Positions 1 through 8,391 of a stretch of DNA of 64,000 bases are shown here, piece by piece. Positions within the stretch are counted from its first letter, which is position 1. Every line of letters begins with the position of its first letter. The stretch comes from Ensifer adhaerens. GTDB lineage: Bacteria > Pseudomonadota > Alphaproteobacteria > Rhizobiales > Rhizobiaceae. The notes beneath the pieces are model-generated. The model saw only the letters and a program-made list of their open reading frames with translations. It searched no databases and had not been told where the DNA came from. The position numbers and the translations under genes were made by a program. The stretch is from contig NZ_CP083350.1 of the NCBI RefSeq assembly GCF_020035535.1, positions 1,994,501 to 2,058,500 of the forward strand, written 5' to 3'.

Positions 1-297
1 TTCTGCTGACGGCACGAACCGTCCGCCCGGTCCGGTCGTCAAATTGATGACGAGCTTCTCATTCCTATCCCGGATAGTGTCGACGACTTCTCGATAGTAG
101 TCGATGTTCATGGAGGGTGCACCAGATATAGGCTCGCGTACATGGATGTGCACGATTGCCGCACCGGCGTCCGCCGCAGCCAAACTCGACTCCGCGATTT
201 GCCGTGGAGTAATGGGAAGGTGCGGTGATCGCGAAGGCAGGGTGAGATTTCCCGTGACCGCGCAGGTGATGTAGACCCTCTGGCGTGGCGTCCGCAT
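1..297 (-). CDS. BKACE family (DUF849) beta-keto acid cleavage enzyme, N-terminal part
   Basis: The minus strand is open for 99 codons from ATG (295-297) to the window edge, so only the N-terminus is present. It begins [18 protein letters not shown] and carries HIHVREP (residues 50-56) and [10 protein letters not shown] (85-94). Both are hallmarks of the BKACE/DUF849 family, Zn-dependent TIM-barrel enzymes that condense a beta-keto acid with acetyl-CoA to give acetoacetate and a new CoA ester. H50 and H52 would be two of the zinc ligands. The substrate cannot be told from this fragment. It lies 9 bp downstream of the SDR gene on the same strand, so the two are probably co-transcribed, and both point away from the ABC operon that follows. 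The frame, motifs and start are clear; the specific reaction is not. Confidence 0.85.
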   Translation of the reverse strand, partial: MRTPRQRVYITCAVTGNLTLPSRSPHLPITPRQIAESSLAAADAGAAIVHIHVREPISGAPSMNIDYYREVVDTIRDRNEKLVINLTTGPGGRFVPSAE

Positions 298-306
298 ACG
301 GTCCCC

Positions 307-1095
307 CTATAGCGATCGCCCACCATCCACTTGGATCGTATGCCCAGTGGAGTAAGTCAGCATTGTCGCACAGGCGAGAATCGCCATCGCGATATCTTTG
401 GCGGTCGCGATTCGGCCAAGTGGCGTGGTCAGCGCGGCTCTTTCATTGAAGTCGCTACCGCGTCCAGGAACAAAGTGCGTGTCCACTACGCCGGGTGAAA
501 CGGCAAGGACTCGCACAGTTGGCGCCAGTGCGCGCGCCAAGCACTTCGTCATCACGTCGATTCCCGCCTTCGCCGCGCAATACGCGATCGAAGAGCCGAC
601 ACCGGTGAATGCAGCGATCGATGACAGCGACACGATCAGGCCGTCCGCGGATGACTCCAATAGTCCGACGAACGTTCGGATTGCCGCAAACTGGCCGCGC
701 CAGTTGACGGCGAACATCCGGTCGATGATTTCATCTGTAAGTCCATCGAGATTGGCGTGCGCTATCGGAACCGTGTAGCCGGCCGCGTTGACCAATACGT
801 CCAACCGGCCGTACTTGCTTTCAATGTGGTCCCGCAGCTTCAAGAGAGAGGCTGTGTCGGTAACATCAGCTACAAAAGCGCGAGACCTGGAAGGTCCGAG
901 TTCCGATAGGAGGTCGCAGGCCAGTTCAGTCTCACATTGGGATCCAAGATGGGTGAAGATTACGAACGCACCAGCCGCTGCGAAAAGACGCGCCGTGGAA
1001 GATCCGATCGCCCCCGCCCCACCGAGAATGAGAACAATCTTTCCATCGAGATCCTTGCGGACACGTCCTTGCAAAGTCCGAGTTTCGATATTCAA
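307..1095 (-). CDS. SDR family NAD(P)-dependent oxidoreductase
   Basis: This 262-residue protein is a classical short-chain dehydrogenase. The Rossmann glycine motif GGAGAIG is at residues 25-31, NAAG at about 103-106, the structural Asn at 131, and the catalytic Ser (158/159), Tyr172 and Lys176 (YCAAK) follow. The C-terminus GHTIQVDGGRSL is the usual SDR end. It should interconvert an alcohol and a ketone in the cytoplasm; the substrate is unknown. It ends 9 bp before the BKACE start, suggesting an SDR-BKACE operon in which the SDR makes the keto acid that BKACE cleaves (inference). The transcript is divergent from the RidA/ABC operon, so the 460-bp gap should hold both promoters. Confidence 0.9.
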   Translation of the reverse strand: MNIETRTLQGRVRKDLDGKIVLILGGAGAIGSSTARLFAAAGAFVIFTHLGSQCETELACDLLSELGPSRSRAFVADVTDTASLLKLRDHIESKYGRLDVLVNAAGYTVPIAHANLDGLTDEIIDRMFAVNWRGQFAAIRTFVGLLESSADGLIVSLSSIAAFTGVGSSIAYCAAKAGIDVMTKCLARALAPTVRVLAVSPGVVDTHFVPGRGSDFNERAALTTPLGRIATAKDIAMAILACATMLTYSTGHTIQVDGGRSL

Positions 1096-1555
1096 AATCG
1101 CGCTCCTCCTTGGTCTCTATTCGGCCGTCGGCTTTGCAGGTTCGCTTCCGGAAACTCCACGACCAACGCGGTTCCAATCGGTATCGTGCACCGGAGAGGA
1201 TGGCTGCTCCTCAGCTTGTGAAAGGCGGGCATAGCGCCCGCGATCGCGAGGTCACTGACGGGTGCCTGTCGCAGGCGATAAGAACCTCCGAGGCATACAT
1301 TTGAAGCCTGGCCGGTGCCTTTTCTCGATGTCGATATCATTCGCCATCCTCTCCTTGTCGAATGATAAGGCACCTTTATATCCGGTGCACTAAAAAAGGC
1401 AATATAGTAGGATGTCCGCATATGCCGGACGAAGAAACCACAAAAATGCACCCCCTTAAACATTGACAACGTCAACAGGATTTGAGTTGATGATCGTCAA
1501 AATTCGGCCCAAACATGTCGTTTGAGGATCGATGTCAAAATAAAAGGGGTCTGAC
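1096..1555. other. Divergent intergenic region without a recognisable gene
   Basis: Several short frames cross this gap on both strands, but none resembles a protein family or has a convincing ribosome-binding site. It separates the minus-strand SDR gene from the plus-strand RidA gene and so must contain both promoters. Dyad-like sequences are visible: GCACC-N9-GGTGC around 1370-1390, an imperfect palindrome GTCCGCATATGCCGGAC around 1413-1429, and the two TTGA/TCAA dyads listed separately. Confidence 0.6.
1463..1500. promoter_or_regulatory. Tandem TTGA-N-TCAA dyads, candidate operator pair
   Basis: Two related palindromes occur in sequence: TTGACAACGTCAA at 1463-1475 and TTGATGATCGTCAA at 1487-1500, with centres about 24 bp apart. 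They lie 56-93 bp upstream of the RidA start in the divergent promoter region. Their size and spacing suit a dimeric regulator (GntR, LacI or similar) binding the same DNA face twice. No regulator gene adjoins them in this window, so the protein is unknown. Confidence 0.4.
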
Positions 1556-2029
1556 GTGAAGCGAAATGGATTTCGGCCATCACCCACGAATCCGGATCTC
1601 ATCGAGGTCCAGACAGTGCCGGAACGGCATTTTGATATGCCGTATGCACCAGCTATACGGGTGGATAGTCTTGGCGAATTGCTCTTTATCTCGGGCGCTA
1701 CGCCGTCTCCGCTTTACCATCAGCACCCGCATGTGCTGACCGAGCACAATCACCCCGTGGATATTCGCGATCAAACGCGGTTGGCGATGGAAACCGTCAG
1801 GTCGATTCTCGACGACCAAGGACTGACGTGGACCGATATCGTAAAGGTGACGAAGTACCTTACAGACATGCGCGATCAGGACGGCATGGTTGAGGTGCTC
1901 AAGGAGTACTTTGGTGACTGGCGGCCTGCCAGTACGACGATCTGCATCAATCAGCTCTCGACGCAGGGAGCGCGCGTTGAACTCGACATGATCGCGGTCT
2001 TCCCGAAGAGCGCGAAGCACGCCGCTTGA
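1556..2029 (+). CDS. RidA/YjgF/UK114 family protein lacking the canonical arginine
   Basis: This 157-residue protein starts at GTG behind AAAAGGGG. It has the Rid fold signature: ELLFISGATP (41-50), ETVRSILDDQGLTWTDIVKV (79-98) and YLTDMRDQDGMVEVLKEYFG (101-120). RidA deaminates reactive enamine/imine intermediates using an Arg in the PAR motif. Here that place reads PAS (124-126), so Ser126 replaces the Arg and imine deaminase activity is doubtful. At 157 residues it is longer than the usual 125-130, with an insertion around 52-75. It is the first gene of an operon with a CUT2 sugar importer; Rid-subfamily proteins without the Arg commonly sit in catabolic operons, where the role is unsettled. 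Membership is sure, function is not. Confidence 0.88.
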   Translation: MKRNGFRPSPTNPDLIEVQTVPERHFDMPYAPAIRVDSLGELLFISGATPSPLYHQHPHVLTEHNHPVDIRDQTRLAMETVRSILDDQGLTWTDIVKVTKYLTDMRDQDGMVEVLKEYFGDWRPASTTICINQLSTQGARVELDMIAVFPKSAKHAA

Positions 2030-2243
2030 CAGCCTTGGACGGCCTGGAGCTGTCCGGCCGAAGCCTTGCGACGACGGTTCTGAGAGGCGGGAAGGCCTCG
2101 CTAGAAGATCAATGGAATCGCTGCGGCTGGAGTATGCGCCGCCGCAATCTGAATAGCCGATGATGGCTGCGCGTTGAGCGCCAAAAAGAACACAAAACAT
2201 AAAAAGCGTCGCCGATGACGCTGGGAACAGAGGACTGACGCGA

Positions 2244-3806
2244 ATGCTACGTGTCTTAGATCAGGTGGCGCCGACGCCATCCTGCGAGGACCAACCCGTG
2301 CCCAACGCAATTATGAAACTGCAGTCTGTCTCCAAGGCGTTTGGGGCGATTCAGGCGCTCGAAGGCGTTGATCTCGAGATTTACCCAGGAGAGGTTCATG
2401 TTCTGCTAGGCGAGAATGGGGCCGGAAAATCGACACTGATCAAGATGCTGGGCGGAATCCATAGTCCGGATTCCGGCAGCATACTCCTGGACGGGCAGCC
2501 AATTGTGTTCAAGCGGCCGGCGGATGCCCAGCGCGTCGGAATCAGCGTAATCCACCAGGAACTCGCGCTCGTGCCATATTTGTCGGTCGAGCAGAACATC
2601 GTCTTGGGCCGCGAACCCAAGTCCCGCCTATTCGGATCAGTGGACCGCAAGGCGCAGCGCGAATTCGCGGCGCAGGCGCTGAAGCTTGTGGGCTACGACG
2701 GAAATCCCAAAAGCAATGTTGTGAAGCTCAGCACTGGCCAGCAGCAACTCGTGGAAATAGCCAAGGCGTTGGCACATCGGTCACGGATCATCGTAATGGA
2801 CGAACCCACTGCGTCCATCTCCGAACGGGACGCAGCGAATCTGCAGTCAATAATTTTGGAGCTCAAACGCAGCGGCGTCGCGATCGTCTTCATCTCGCAC
2901 CGCATGCGGGAGGTGTTCGAACTCGCTGATCGAGTCACAGTGCTGAGGGACGGCCGGCACGTCGTAACAACGCTTCCTGGCTCGACGACCCCGGAACAGC
3001 TCATCAGGGCTATGGTTGGGCGGGACGTCGAAGCATTCTACAAGAGAGCGGCCCGCTTTACGCCAGGTGCAGCGATACTAGAGACGAGCAAGCTTTCCTC
3101 CTCCGCTGGCTTGGTCGAGGCCAGCATCACGGTCAGGGAAGGAGAAATCGTAGGCCTCGCCGGGTTGGTTGGGTCGGGGCGGACGGAATTCGCACGCGCG
3201 GTGTTTGGCGTCGACAGACGCACTGGTGGAAGCGTGCAGCTTCACGGCAAGCCTTTGCCGGAGAATCCGGTTCTGGCGGTCAAGGCTGGCGTAGCTTTCG
3301 TGCCTGAAAGCCGCAAGGAGCAGGGTTTGGCGATCGACAAGTCGATCAGCGACAATCTTACGCTTCCTGGCTTATGGAGCATATTCCCCAGCGGCCTGAG
3401 ATCCCGCGGTAAGGCGCAGGACGTTGCAGATGGCATCGCCCGGCGCGTCCGCCTGGTCGCAAATTCCGTACGCCAGCCAGCAAGGACGCTGAGTGGCGGC
3501 AACCAGCAGAAGGTTGTGATTGGAAAATGGCTTCCTATCCCTGGAAAGCGCAGGCTGATCATCATCGATGAGCCCACCCGCGGCATCGATGTTGGTGCCA
3601 AAGCCGAAATCTTCGCGCTGATGGAAGGGTTGGCTGCCGAGGGCTGCGGCATTCTCATGATCAGCTCTGAATTGCCTGAAGTCATCGGGGTTTGCGACCG
3701 TGTCTACGTTTTCCAGAACGGTTGCGTGCGGGGCGAGCTTTCGGGCGCCGATCTCACTGAAGAACGCATTATGAAACTGGCGGTGCACGATGAAAATCAA
3801 TCTTAA
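2244..3806 (+). CDS. CUT2 sugar/polyol ABC importer, duplicated ATPase subunit (RbsA-like)
   Basis: The 520-residue protein holds two fused ATPase domains, as in RbsA/XylG/MglA. The first has Walker A GENGAGKST (56-64), signature LSTGQQQLVEIAKAL and Walker B IIVMDEPTAS. The second has a degenerate nucleotide site (GLVGSGRTE) with signature LSGGNQQKVVIGKWL and IIIDEPTRGIDVG, the usual CUT2 asymmetry. It energises the two permeases that follow; its stop overlaps the first permease start by 17 bp, a sign of translational coupling. The chosen start follows AGAGGA by 9 nt; an internal ATG at 2313 would drop 23 residues not conserved in the family. Family very sure, substrate unknown. Confidence 0.95.
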   Translation: MLRVLDQVAPTPSCEDQPVPNAIMKLQSVSKAFGAIQALEGVDLEIYPGEVHVLLGENGAGKSTLIKMLGGIHSPDSGSILLDGQPIVFKRPADAQRVGISVIHQELALVPYLSVEQNIVLGREPKSRLFGSVDRKAQREFAAQALKLVGYDGNPKSNVVKLSTGQQQLVEIAKALAHRSRIIVMDEPTASISERDAANLQSIILELKRSGVAIVFISHRMREVFELADRVTVLRDGRHVVTTLPGSTTPEQLIRAMVGRDVEAFYKRAARFTPGAAILETSKLSSSAGLVEASITVREGEIVGLAGLVGSGRTEFARAVFGVDRRTGGSVQLHGKPLPENPVLAVKAGVAFVPESRKEQGLAIDKSISDNLTLPGLWSIFPSGLRSRGKAQDVADGIARRVRLVANSVRQPARTLSGGNQQKVVIGKWLPIPGKRRLIIIDEPTRGIDVGAKAEIFALMEGLAAEGCGILMISSELPEVIGVCDRVYVFQNGCVRGELSGADLTEERIMKLAVHDENQS

Positions 3807-4767
3807 ACTCAGCGGCGGGGCGTCGCCCGCCCTGTTTTCCGGCCTTCCTCACAAGGCGCTCGGCGCGATCGCGGTGCTATTCGTGTTGATGCCACTCTTC
3901 GGCGTGTTCGCCGATCGTTTCTTCACAGCGGGGAACTTTCTGAACATCGCCTTGCAGAGTTCGATTCTGTTGTTGATTGCGCTTCCAATGACCTTCGTAA
4001 TCCTAACTGAAGGATTGGATCTTTCGCCCGGAGCCTTGCTCAGCCTGTGTGGCGTCGTGCTAGCGCTCTGCCTTGTCGGAGGAGTGGCTCTGCCCTTAGC
4101 GACTCTGGTCGCGATGTTTGTGGGGCTTGCCTTTGGAGTGTTCAACGGCGTCTGTGTGGCTGCTCTCGGCATGCCACCGTTCGTGGTAACTCTTGGGGCG
4201 CTCGGTATGGCGCAGGGCCTGGCTCTCGCCATCACGGACGGAAATGCAGTGTCCGGTCTTGGTCCGGAAGTTGAAGCGCTGAACAATGCTCAAATTCTTG
4301 GGCTCCCCCTTCTCATCGTGATCGCGATCGCAGCCTACGGCATCTTCCATTGGCTTCTGTATCACACCACGTTCGGCCGCTACGTCATTGCGGTCGGGGG
4401 TAACGCCGACGCGCTACGGCTCTCTGGGGTCAGGGTTCGTCTTGTTCATGGCGCAGTATACGCGATCTCCGGTCTGACCGCGGGCTTTGCTTCTCTCAGC
4501 ATGATTGCGCGAACCAACGCAGGTCATCCGACGATTGCCCTCGGCATGGAGTTCGACGCCATCGCCGCGGTGGTTCTTGGAGGAACGTCCTTCGAGCGGG
4601 GGAATGGTTGGCTATTTGGAACGGTGCTCGGTGTCATCGCAATTGGGATACTGCGCAATGGCCTCAATCTGCTTGGCGTTGATACGTCACTCCAGCTTGT
4701 CTGCATCGGCATCCTGGTGCTGGCCGTGCTCCTCATCGAGCGTTTCGTCAGCGAAGGGAGAGGCTAA
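3790..4767 (+). CDS. CUT2 ABC importer permease (RbsC-like), first of two
   Basis: A 325-residue, very hydrophobic protein with about ten membrane segments and the BPD_transp_2 pattern: TEGLDLSPGALLSLCGVVLA (the xDLSxG motif), GMPPFVVTLG, a TTFGRYVIAVGGNADALRLSG loop that contacts the ATPase, and AAVVLGGTSFERGNGWLFG near the end. It forms the inner-membrane channel with the next permease; two different permeases instead of a homodimer are common in CUT2 systems with a single fused ATPase. It overlaps the ATPase gene by 17 bp and ends 1 bp before the next ATG. Confidence 0.94.
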   Translation: MKINLKLSGGASPALFSGLPHKALGAIAVLFVLMPLFGVFADRFFTAGNFLNIALQSSILLLIALPMTFVILTEGLDLSPGALLSLCGVVLALCLVGGVALPLATLVAMFVGLAFGVFNGVCVAALGMPPFVVTLGALGMAQGLALAITDGNAVSGLGPEVEALNNAQILGLPLLIVIAIAAYGIFHWLLYHTTFGRYVIAVGGNADALRLSGVRVRLVHGAVYAISGLTAGFASLSMIARTNAGHPTIALGMEFDAIAAVVLGGTSFERGNGWLFGTVLGVIAIGILRNGLNLLGVDTSLQLVCIGILVLAVLLIERFVSEGRG

Positions 4768-4768
4768 G

Positions 4769-5755
4769 ATGTCGAAAGTCGCACTCAGCTCGCCTCGTCT
4801 GACCGGTGTCCGCCCGAAACACATGTCGCCAGAACTGGTCTCCTTGCTTGCTCGATTGATCGTGGTCCTCATCCTTTCGCTTGCGATCTCGCTCGTGAAT
4901 GAAAACTTTCATTCTCTGAGCAACCTCACGAACGTTCTGAGGCAGGCGAGTCTGCTCTTCCTCGTCGCCTCGGGAGCGACGCTAGTTATCGTTGCTGGCG
5001 CCATCGATCTGTCCATCGGCGCAAATGTGACCTTGTCGGCCTGTGTCGCAGCTGGCGTGATGCACTCAACGGGATCGGCCGCTCTGGGCATAGCCACTGC
5101 ACTCGCGATTGGTACGGCGGTGGGTCTCATTAATGGGGCGCTCGTTGCGTGGCTCAAACTTCCCTCGTTCCTGGTCACCTACGGAAGCCTATGGATTCTG
5201 TCCGGTTTGGCGCTGAACTACATGGGAGGCGTTCCGATCACAGGATTCCCTAAGGAGTTTCGGTATCTAGGCAGCGGGTTCCTGTTCGGGGTCCCAGTCC
5301 CGATTCTGATCATGTTCGGGGTGGTCGGTGTGGCTTCGTTTCTGATGCACCTGACAACGTTTGGTCAACAGATCTTCATGATGGGCGCAAACCGCGAGAC
5401 GGCAGCCTTGTCGGGCGTTCCGGTGCAGCGGAATCTGCTGCTGGTCTTCGCACTGAGCGGGGTCTGCTCCGGCCTTGCCGCGATCGTCGCTCTTGGTCGC
5501 GTCAATTCGGCGGACCCGGGGATGGGCGATCCATTCTTGCTGCCCGCGATTGCAGCCATCCTCGTTGGGGGCGCGTCGCTGTCCGGAGGGACGGGCACAG
5601 TATTAGGGACCGTCTTGGGCGCCCTTCTCCTAACGATCGTATTGAACGCGATGAACCTGCTGACCATCAGTTCGGCATGGCAACCCTTCGCAACCGGTGC
5701 CGTCCTCGTCGCAGCGATGCTGGCGGACACCGCAATGAATCGGCGTCGCCGCTAA
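4769..5755 (+). CDS. CUT2 ABC importer permease, second subunit
   Basis: The 328-residue protein starting MSKVALSS follows GAAGGGAGAGG. The frame stays open far upstream inside the previous gene, but that part is out of register with coding sequence and is not used. Family motifs are AGAIDLSIGANVTLSACVAA, LKLPSFLVTYG, TTFGQQIFMMGANRETAALSG and AAILVGGASLSGGTGTVLGT. Together with the preceding permease it makes the heterodimeric transmembrane pore. It lies 1 bp after the first permease and 57 bp before the binding-protein gene, consistent with one transcript. Confidence 0.94.
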   Translation: MSKVALSSPRLTGVRPKHMSPELVSLLARLIVVLILSLAISLVNENFHSLSNLTNVLRQASLLFLVASGATLVIVAGAIDLSIGANVTLSACVAAGVMHSTGSAALGIATALAIGTAVGLINGALVAWLKLPSFLVTYGSLWILSGLALNYMGGVPITGFPKEFRYLGSGFLFGVPVPILIMFGVVGVASFLMHLTTFGQQIFMMGANRETAALSGVPVQRNLLLVFALSGVCSGLAAIVALGRVNSADPGMGDPFLLPAIAAILVGGASLSGGTGTVLGTVLGALLLTIVLNAMNLLTISSAWQPFATGAVLVAAMLADTAMNRRRR

Positions 5756-5812
5756 CGGCGCTGTTTGTCGCGCAAGCGAACTTCTACCAAAGCAACCAGA
5801 GGGAACACTAAA

Positions 5813-6763
5813 ATGAAAATTAGCACTGCATCCATCGTTCTTACCGCTCTGCTCGGATCGACGGCAGTGGCCCAGAGTGCCGAAATCGCGGTATTCACCA
5901 AAAACAAGGTCGACCCGTTCTTCGAAGAGGCGAGAGTGGGCGCGGATGTCGCCGCCAAGTCGCTGGGCTACCAGACTGTCCAGTACGCTCCGACCCGCCC
6001 GAACAATTTCCAGGAGCAGATCGCCCAGGTCGAGGACGCGATCACAAGAAAGCCCGCCGGAATGGTGTTCGTCCCGGTCGATATCAAGGGTCTGAAGCCC
6101 TCGGTCGACAAGGTGCGCGCAGGCGGGATCCCGATCGTCAACTTCATCGACGCAGGCGACGGAAATTTCAACTCCTACGTCGTCTACAACGACCACCGCC
6201 TCGGAGCGGAGGTCACTAAGATCCTCGCTGAAAAGCTCGGCGGCAAGGGTACGGTGGTAATCATCGAAGGCGTCAAAGGATCCGCGACGAGCGACAACCG
6301 CACAGCTGGCGCATTGGAAACTCTGAAGGCCTATCCCGATATGAAGGTCCTTGCGATCCAGGCCGCAAACTATCAGCGGCTTCAGGCCCTTCAAGTTATG
6401 GAGAACCTGATCCAGCAGTTCCCGGAAATTGATGGCATTATTGCCGCATCCGACAATATGGCACTTGGCGCGCTTGAGGCCATGGAATCGGCAGGCCGCG
6501 ATGCTCCGCAGGTGGTCGGCATGGACGGTACGGTCGACGGGGTAAATGCCGTCTCCGACGGTAGGATGCTGGCGAGCGTTGAGTTTTCCGGCTTCCAGAT
6601 GGGATGCACCGCGGTTGAGTTTATCGATCGCATTGCAAAGGGCGAAAAAGTCCCGGATCGCGTGGAACTTACCGCCGCAATGATCACCAAAGACAATGCA
6701 AGCGAATTTGGGCAGCCGCTCGAAAAGCGAGTTTGCAAGTCGATGAAGGCGCTGGGTCTCTAA
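5813..6763 (+). CDS. Periplasmic sugar/polyol-binding protein of the CUT2 importer
   Basis: A 316-residue protein with a Sec signal peptide (MKISTASIVLTALLGSTAVA, likely cut near AQSA-E), starting at ATG behind CAGAGGGA. The mature part is a Peripla_BP_4 / RbsB fold: EIAVFTKNKVDPFF, NNFQEQIAQVEDAITRKPAG, VPVDIKGLKPSVDKV, GGIPIVNFIDAGD and AASDNMALGALEAMESAG. It should capture the solute and deliver it to the permeases; ribose, inositol, rhizopine-like polyols or erythritol are possible by analogy, but the binding residues do not settle it. A perfect 26-bp palindrome follows 13 bp after the stop and may stabilise this part of the mRNA. Confidence 0.94.
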   Translation: MKISTASIVLTALLGSTAVAQSAEIAVFTKNKVDPFFEEARVGADVAAKSLGYQTVQYAPTRPNNFQEQIAQVEDAITRKPAGMVFVPVDIKGLKPSVDKVRAGGIPIVNFIDAGDGNFNSYVVYNDHRLGAEVTKILAEKLGGKGTVVIIEGVKGSATSDNRTAGALETLKAYPDMKVLAIQAANYQRLQALQVMENLIQQFPEIDGIIAASDNMALGALEAMESAGRDAPQVVGMDGTVDGVNAVSDGRMLASVEFSGFQMGCTAVEFIDRIAKGEKVPDRVELTAAMITKDNASEFGQPLEKRVCKSMKALGL

Positions 6764-6776
6764 GCAGCTTGAAGAC

Positions 6777-6802
6777 GTTCCGGACAGCGCGCTGTCCGGA
6801 AC
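6777..6802. repeat. Perfect 26-bp palindrome after the binding-protein gene
   Basis: GTTCCGGACAGCG is followed directly by its exact reverse complement. As RNA it would fold into an 11-bp GC-rich stem with a CGCG loop. It sits between the binding-protein stop (6763) and the SDR start (6829) and has no following T-run, so it fits an intercistronic mRNA-stabilising or attenuating hairpin better than a full terminator. A palindromic protein-binding site is the alternative. Confidence 0.7.
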
Positions 6803-6828
6803 GGCAACCATTGGACTGGGAGATTACA

Positions 6829-7539
6829 ATGCGGTTTAAAGGACGAACGGCGATCGTCACGGGAGGCGCTCGGGGTTTCGGCGCGGCCATCTGTAGGCGC
6901 CTGGCTGATGAGGGCGCCAAGGTATATGTCGCAGATTTGCAGAGCAGCGATGATGCCCGATTGGCCTTTCTGCACTTGGACGTTTCGAAGGAAGGCGACT
7001 GGCGTGCTGCCGTGTCGGCGATCGATCAAGAAAGCGATGGGATCGATATCCTCGTCAATAATGCCGGGATAAACGTGTATCCGGCAGCTCACGAGATAGA
7101 GTTGGACGATTGGAGCCGCGCGATTGCGGTCAACCAAACCGGAGTGATGCTGGGGCTGCGCCACGTCCTTCCTTTGATGCTGCGCAAAGGGCGCGGATCA
7201 ATTGTGAATGTATGTTCCACGCTGGGCACCGTAGCCGTCGCCGGAGCCGTTGCGTACCATGCAACGAAGGGCGCCGTATCCCAAATGACTCGGAATGCCG
7301 CCATCACCTATGCCGCCCAGGGCATCCGAGTGAACGAAGTATTGCCCGGGATATCGGATACCGACCTGGTCCGCGCCCAGGCAAAGGAGTTCACCGATGC
7401 CGGCTTGTCTAGAACGCCCATGGCGCGGCTCGGGAAACCTGAGGAGATCGCGGCAGCAGTTGTGTTCCTAGCCTCGGATGAGGCTTCGTTCATCACCGGC
7501 GCAAGCCTTGCGGTCGACGGCGGATATCTTGCGCAATAG
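6829..7539 (+). CDS. SDR family oxidoreductase linked to the sugar importer
   Basis: A 236-residue classical SDR starting MRFKGRTAIVTGGARG. The cofactor motif TGGARGFG is at 11-18, NNAG at 77-80, the structural Asn at 102, the catalytic Ser130, Tyr143 and Lys147 (YHATK), and the SLAVDGGYLAQ end. The start is the ATG at 6829; the longer frame upstream would run through the palindrome and has no family similarity. Position directly behind the CUT2 importer suggests it oxidises the imported sugar or polyol (inference). It is followed 38 bp later by the YciI-like gene. Confidence 0.92.
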   Translation: MRFKGRTAIVTGGARGFGAAICRRLADEGAKVYVADLQSSDDARLAFLHLDVSKEGDWRAAVSAIDQESDGIDILVNNAGINVYPAAHEIELDDWSRAIAVNQTGVMLGLRHVLPLMLRKGRGSIVNVCSTLGTVAVAGAVAYHATKGAVSQMTRNAAITYAAQGIRVNEVLPGISDTDLVRAQAKEFTDAGLSRTPMARLGKPEEIAAAVVFLASDEASFITGASLAVDGGYLAQ

Positions 7540-7577
7540 CCCGGCCGACGGGTTCAGCATTGGTCATGGAGGATAAA

Positions 7578-7934
7578 ATGGGATTTGAAGACCGCAACAT
7601 TTTCGTATGCATCAGCCAGTACACGAAGCCGCTGGCCGAGGTGGATCCGCATTTGCCCGCGCATATCGCCTGGTTGAAGGAGCAGGACCGCGCGGGGAGG
7701 ACTGTCGTCACTGGGCGGCAGGTACCTGGTACCGGTGGTATCTGCATTATGGCGGCGCATTCTCGCGACGAGATGTTGGAGATACTTGCCACCGATCCCT
7801 TCCAGGTTCACGGCTGTGCGTCGTACTGGATCTTCGAACTCGAGCCCAACCCTGTTCCTGATCGTGGGCGGCTCATGGACCTCTTTTTTGGAGCGGCTTT
7901 CGCTGCGGGCAACGGCGCAACCGTAATCAATTGA
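7578..7934 (+). CDS. YciI-like (dimeric alpha+beta barrel) protein
   Basis: The 118-residue protein starts at ATG 7578, which has GGAGG 5 nt upstream; an earlier in-frame ATG overlaps that ribosome site and is unlikely. The pattern CISQYTKPLAEVDPHLPAHI, WLKEQDRAGRTVVTGRQV and DPFQVHGCASYWIFELEP matches the YciI superfamily, in which a conserved His/Asp pair supports lyase or dehalogenase-like chemistry in some members (for example muconolactone isomerase-like folds). It is the last gene of the sugar operon and precedes two hairpins. Function unknown beyond a likely small catabolic enzyme. Confidence 0.8.
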   Translation: MGFEDRNIFVCISQYTKPLAEVDPHLPAHIAWLKEQDRAGRTVVTGRQVPGTGGICIMAAHSRDEMLEILATDPFQVHGCASYWIFELEPNPVPDRGRLMDLFFGAAFAAGNGATVIN

Positions 7935-7966
7935 GCCGGCGCAACATATCGTTCGGCACAGTTACT

Positions 7967-7989
7967 CGGCTTCTTTATTGAAGAAGCCG
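7967..7989 (+). terminator. Hairpin ending the first ABC operon
   Basis: CGGCTTCTT (7967-7975), a 5-nt loop and AAGAAGCCG (7981-7989) form a perfect 9-bp stem 32 bp after the YciI-like stop. There is no T-run directly after it, so Rho-independent termination is only probable. It is immediately followed by a second hairpin. Confidence 0.5.
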
Positions 7990-7992
7990 CGC

Positions 7993-8026
7993 AGGCCGGA
8001 AGGAGTTGGTCCTCTCCTTTCGGCCT
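7993..8026. terminator. Second hairpin, 13-bp arms
   Basis: AGGCCGGAAGGAG (7993-8005) pairs with CTCCTTTCGGCCT (8014-8026), with one G-T pair and an 8-nt loop. With the preceding hairpin it makes a double structure that would read as a stop for transcripts from either side. Confidence 0.45.
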
Positions 8027-8391
8027 GAAGGAGAGCGCACCGGATCAACGCTCGGGACCTTAGAAAACGTGCAGCGTTTGCGGAGATGTTCGGAAACTCT
8101 TTCGGATGAAACGCCCTGTCGCGAGATCCGTGATAGCCGTATTGATGAAGACTCTTCTCGTGCTTCATGGCTTTGAGAACCGGGGTTTCCAGGCTGATAT
8201 GTCGCTGCTCTAGCCCCGCTTTAACATCTTTCTCTACTCGTGCGACAATCACTGTTCCGTCCCCCACGCTCGTCAGCCAGATGCGATGCAATAGGCCTTG
8301 AAAAGCTGAGATAATTCCCGCTGACTTCCGTTTGGCATCGATCGCGATGCTGCAACCTTGCGTTTGAGGACGCACCGGTTATATTAGTGGT
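8027..8391. other. Stretch without a recognised gene
   Basis: A minus-strand frame of 137 codons (ending at 7962, ATG at 8375) crosses this stretch and both hairpins. It has no ribosome-binding site and no family resemblance that I can name, so I do not call it a gene, although a decayed or hypothetical gene cannot be excluded. The right end must hold the promoter of the CGNR regulator. Confidence 0.5.

Noticed and set aside
5630..6811. 393-codon minus-strand frame antisense to the sugar-binding protein
   Set aside because: It lies opposite a certain gene with signal peptide and family motifs; such long antisense frames are common in GC-rich DNA. No family resemblance or ribosome site.
7962..8375. 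137-codon minus-strand frame
   Set aside because: No ribosome site, no family resemblance, and it runs across two hairpins that end the neighbouring operon.
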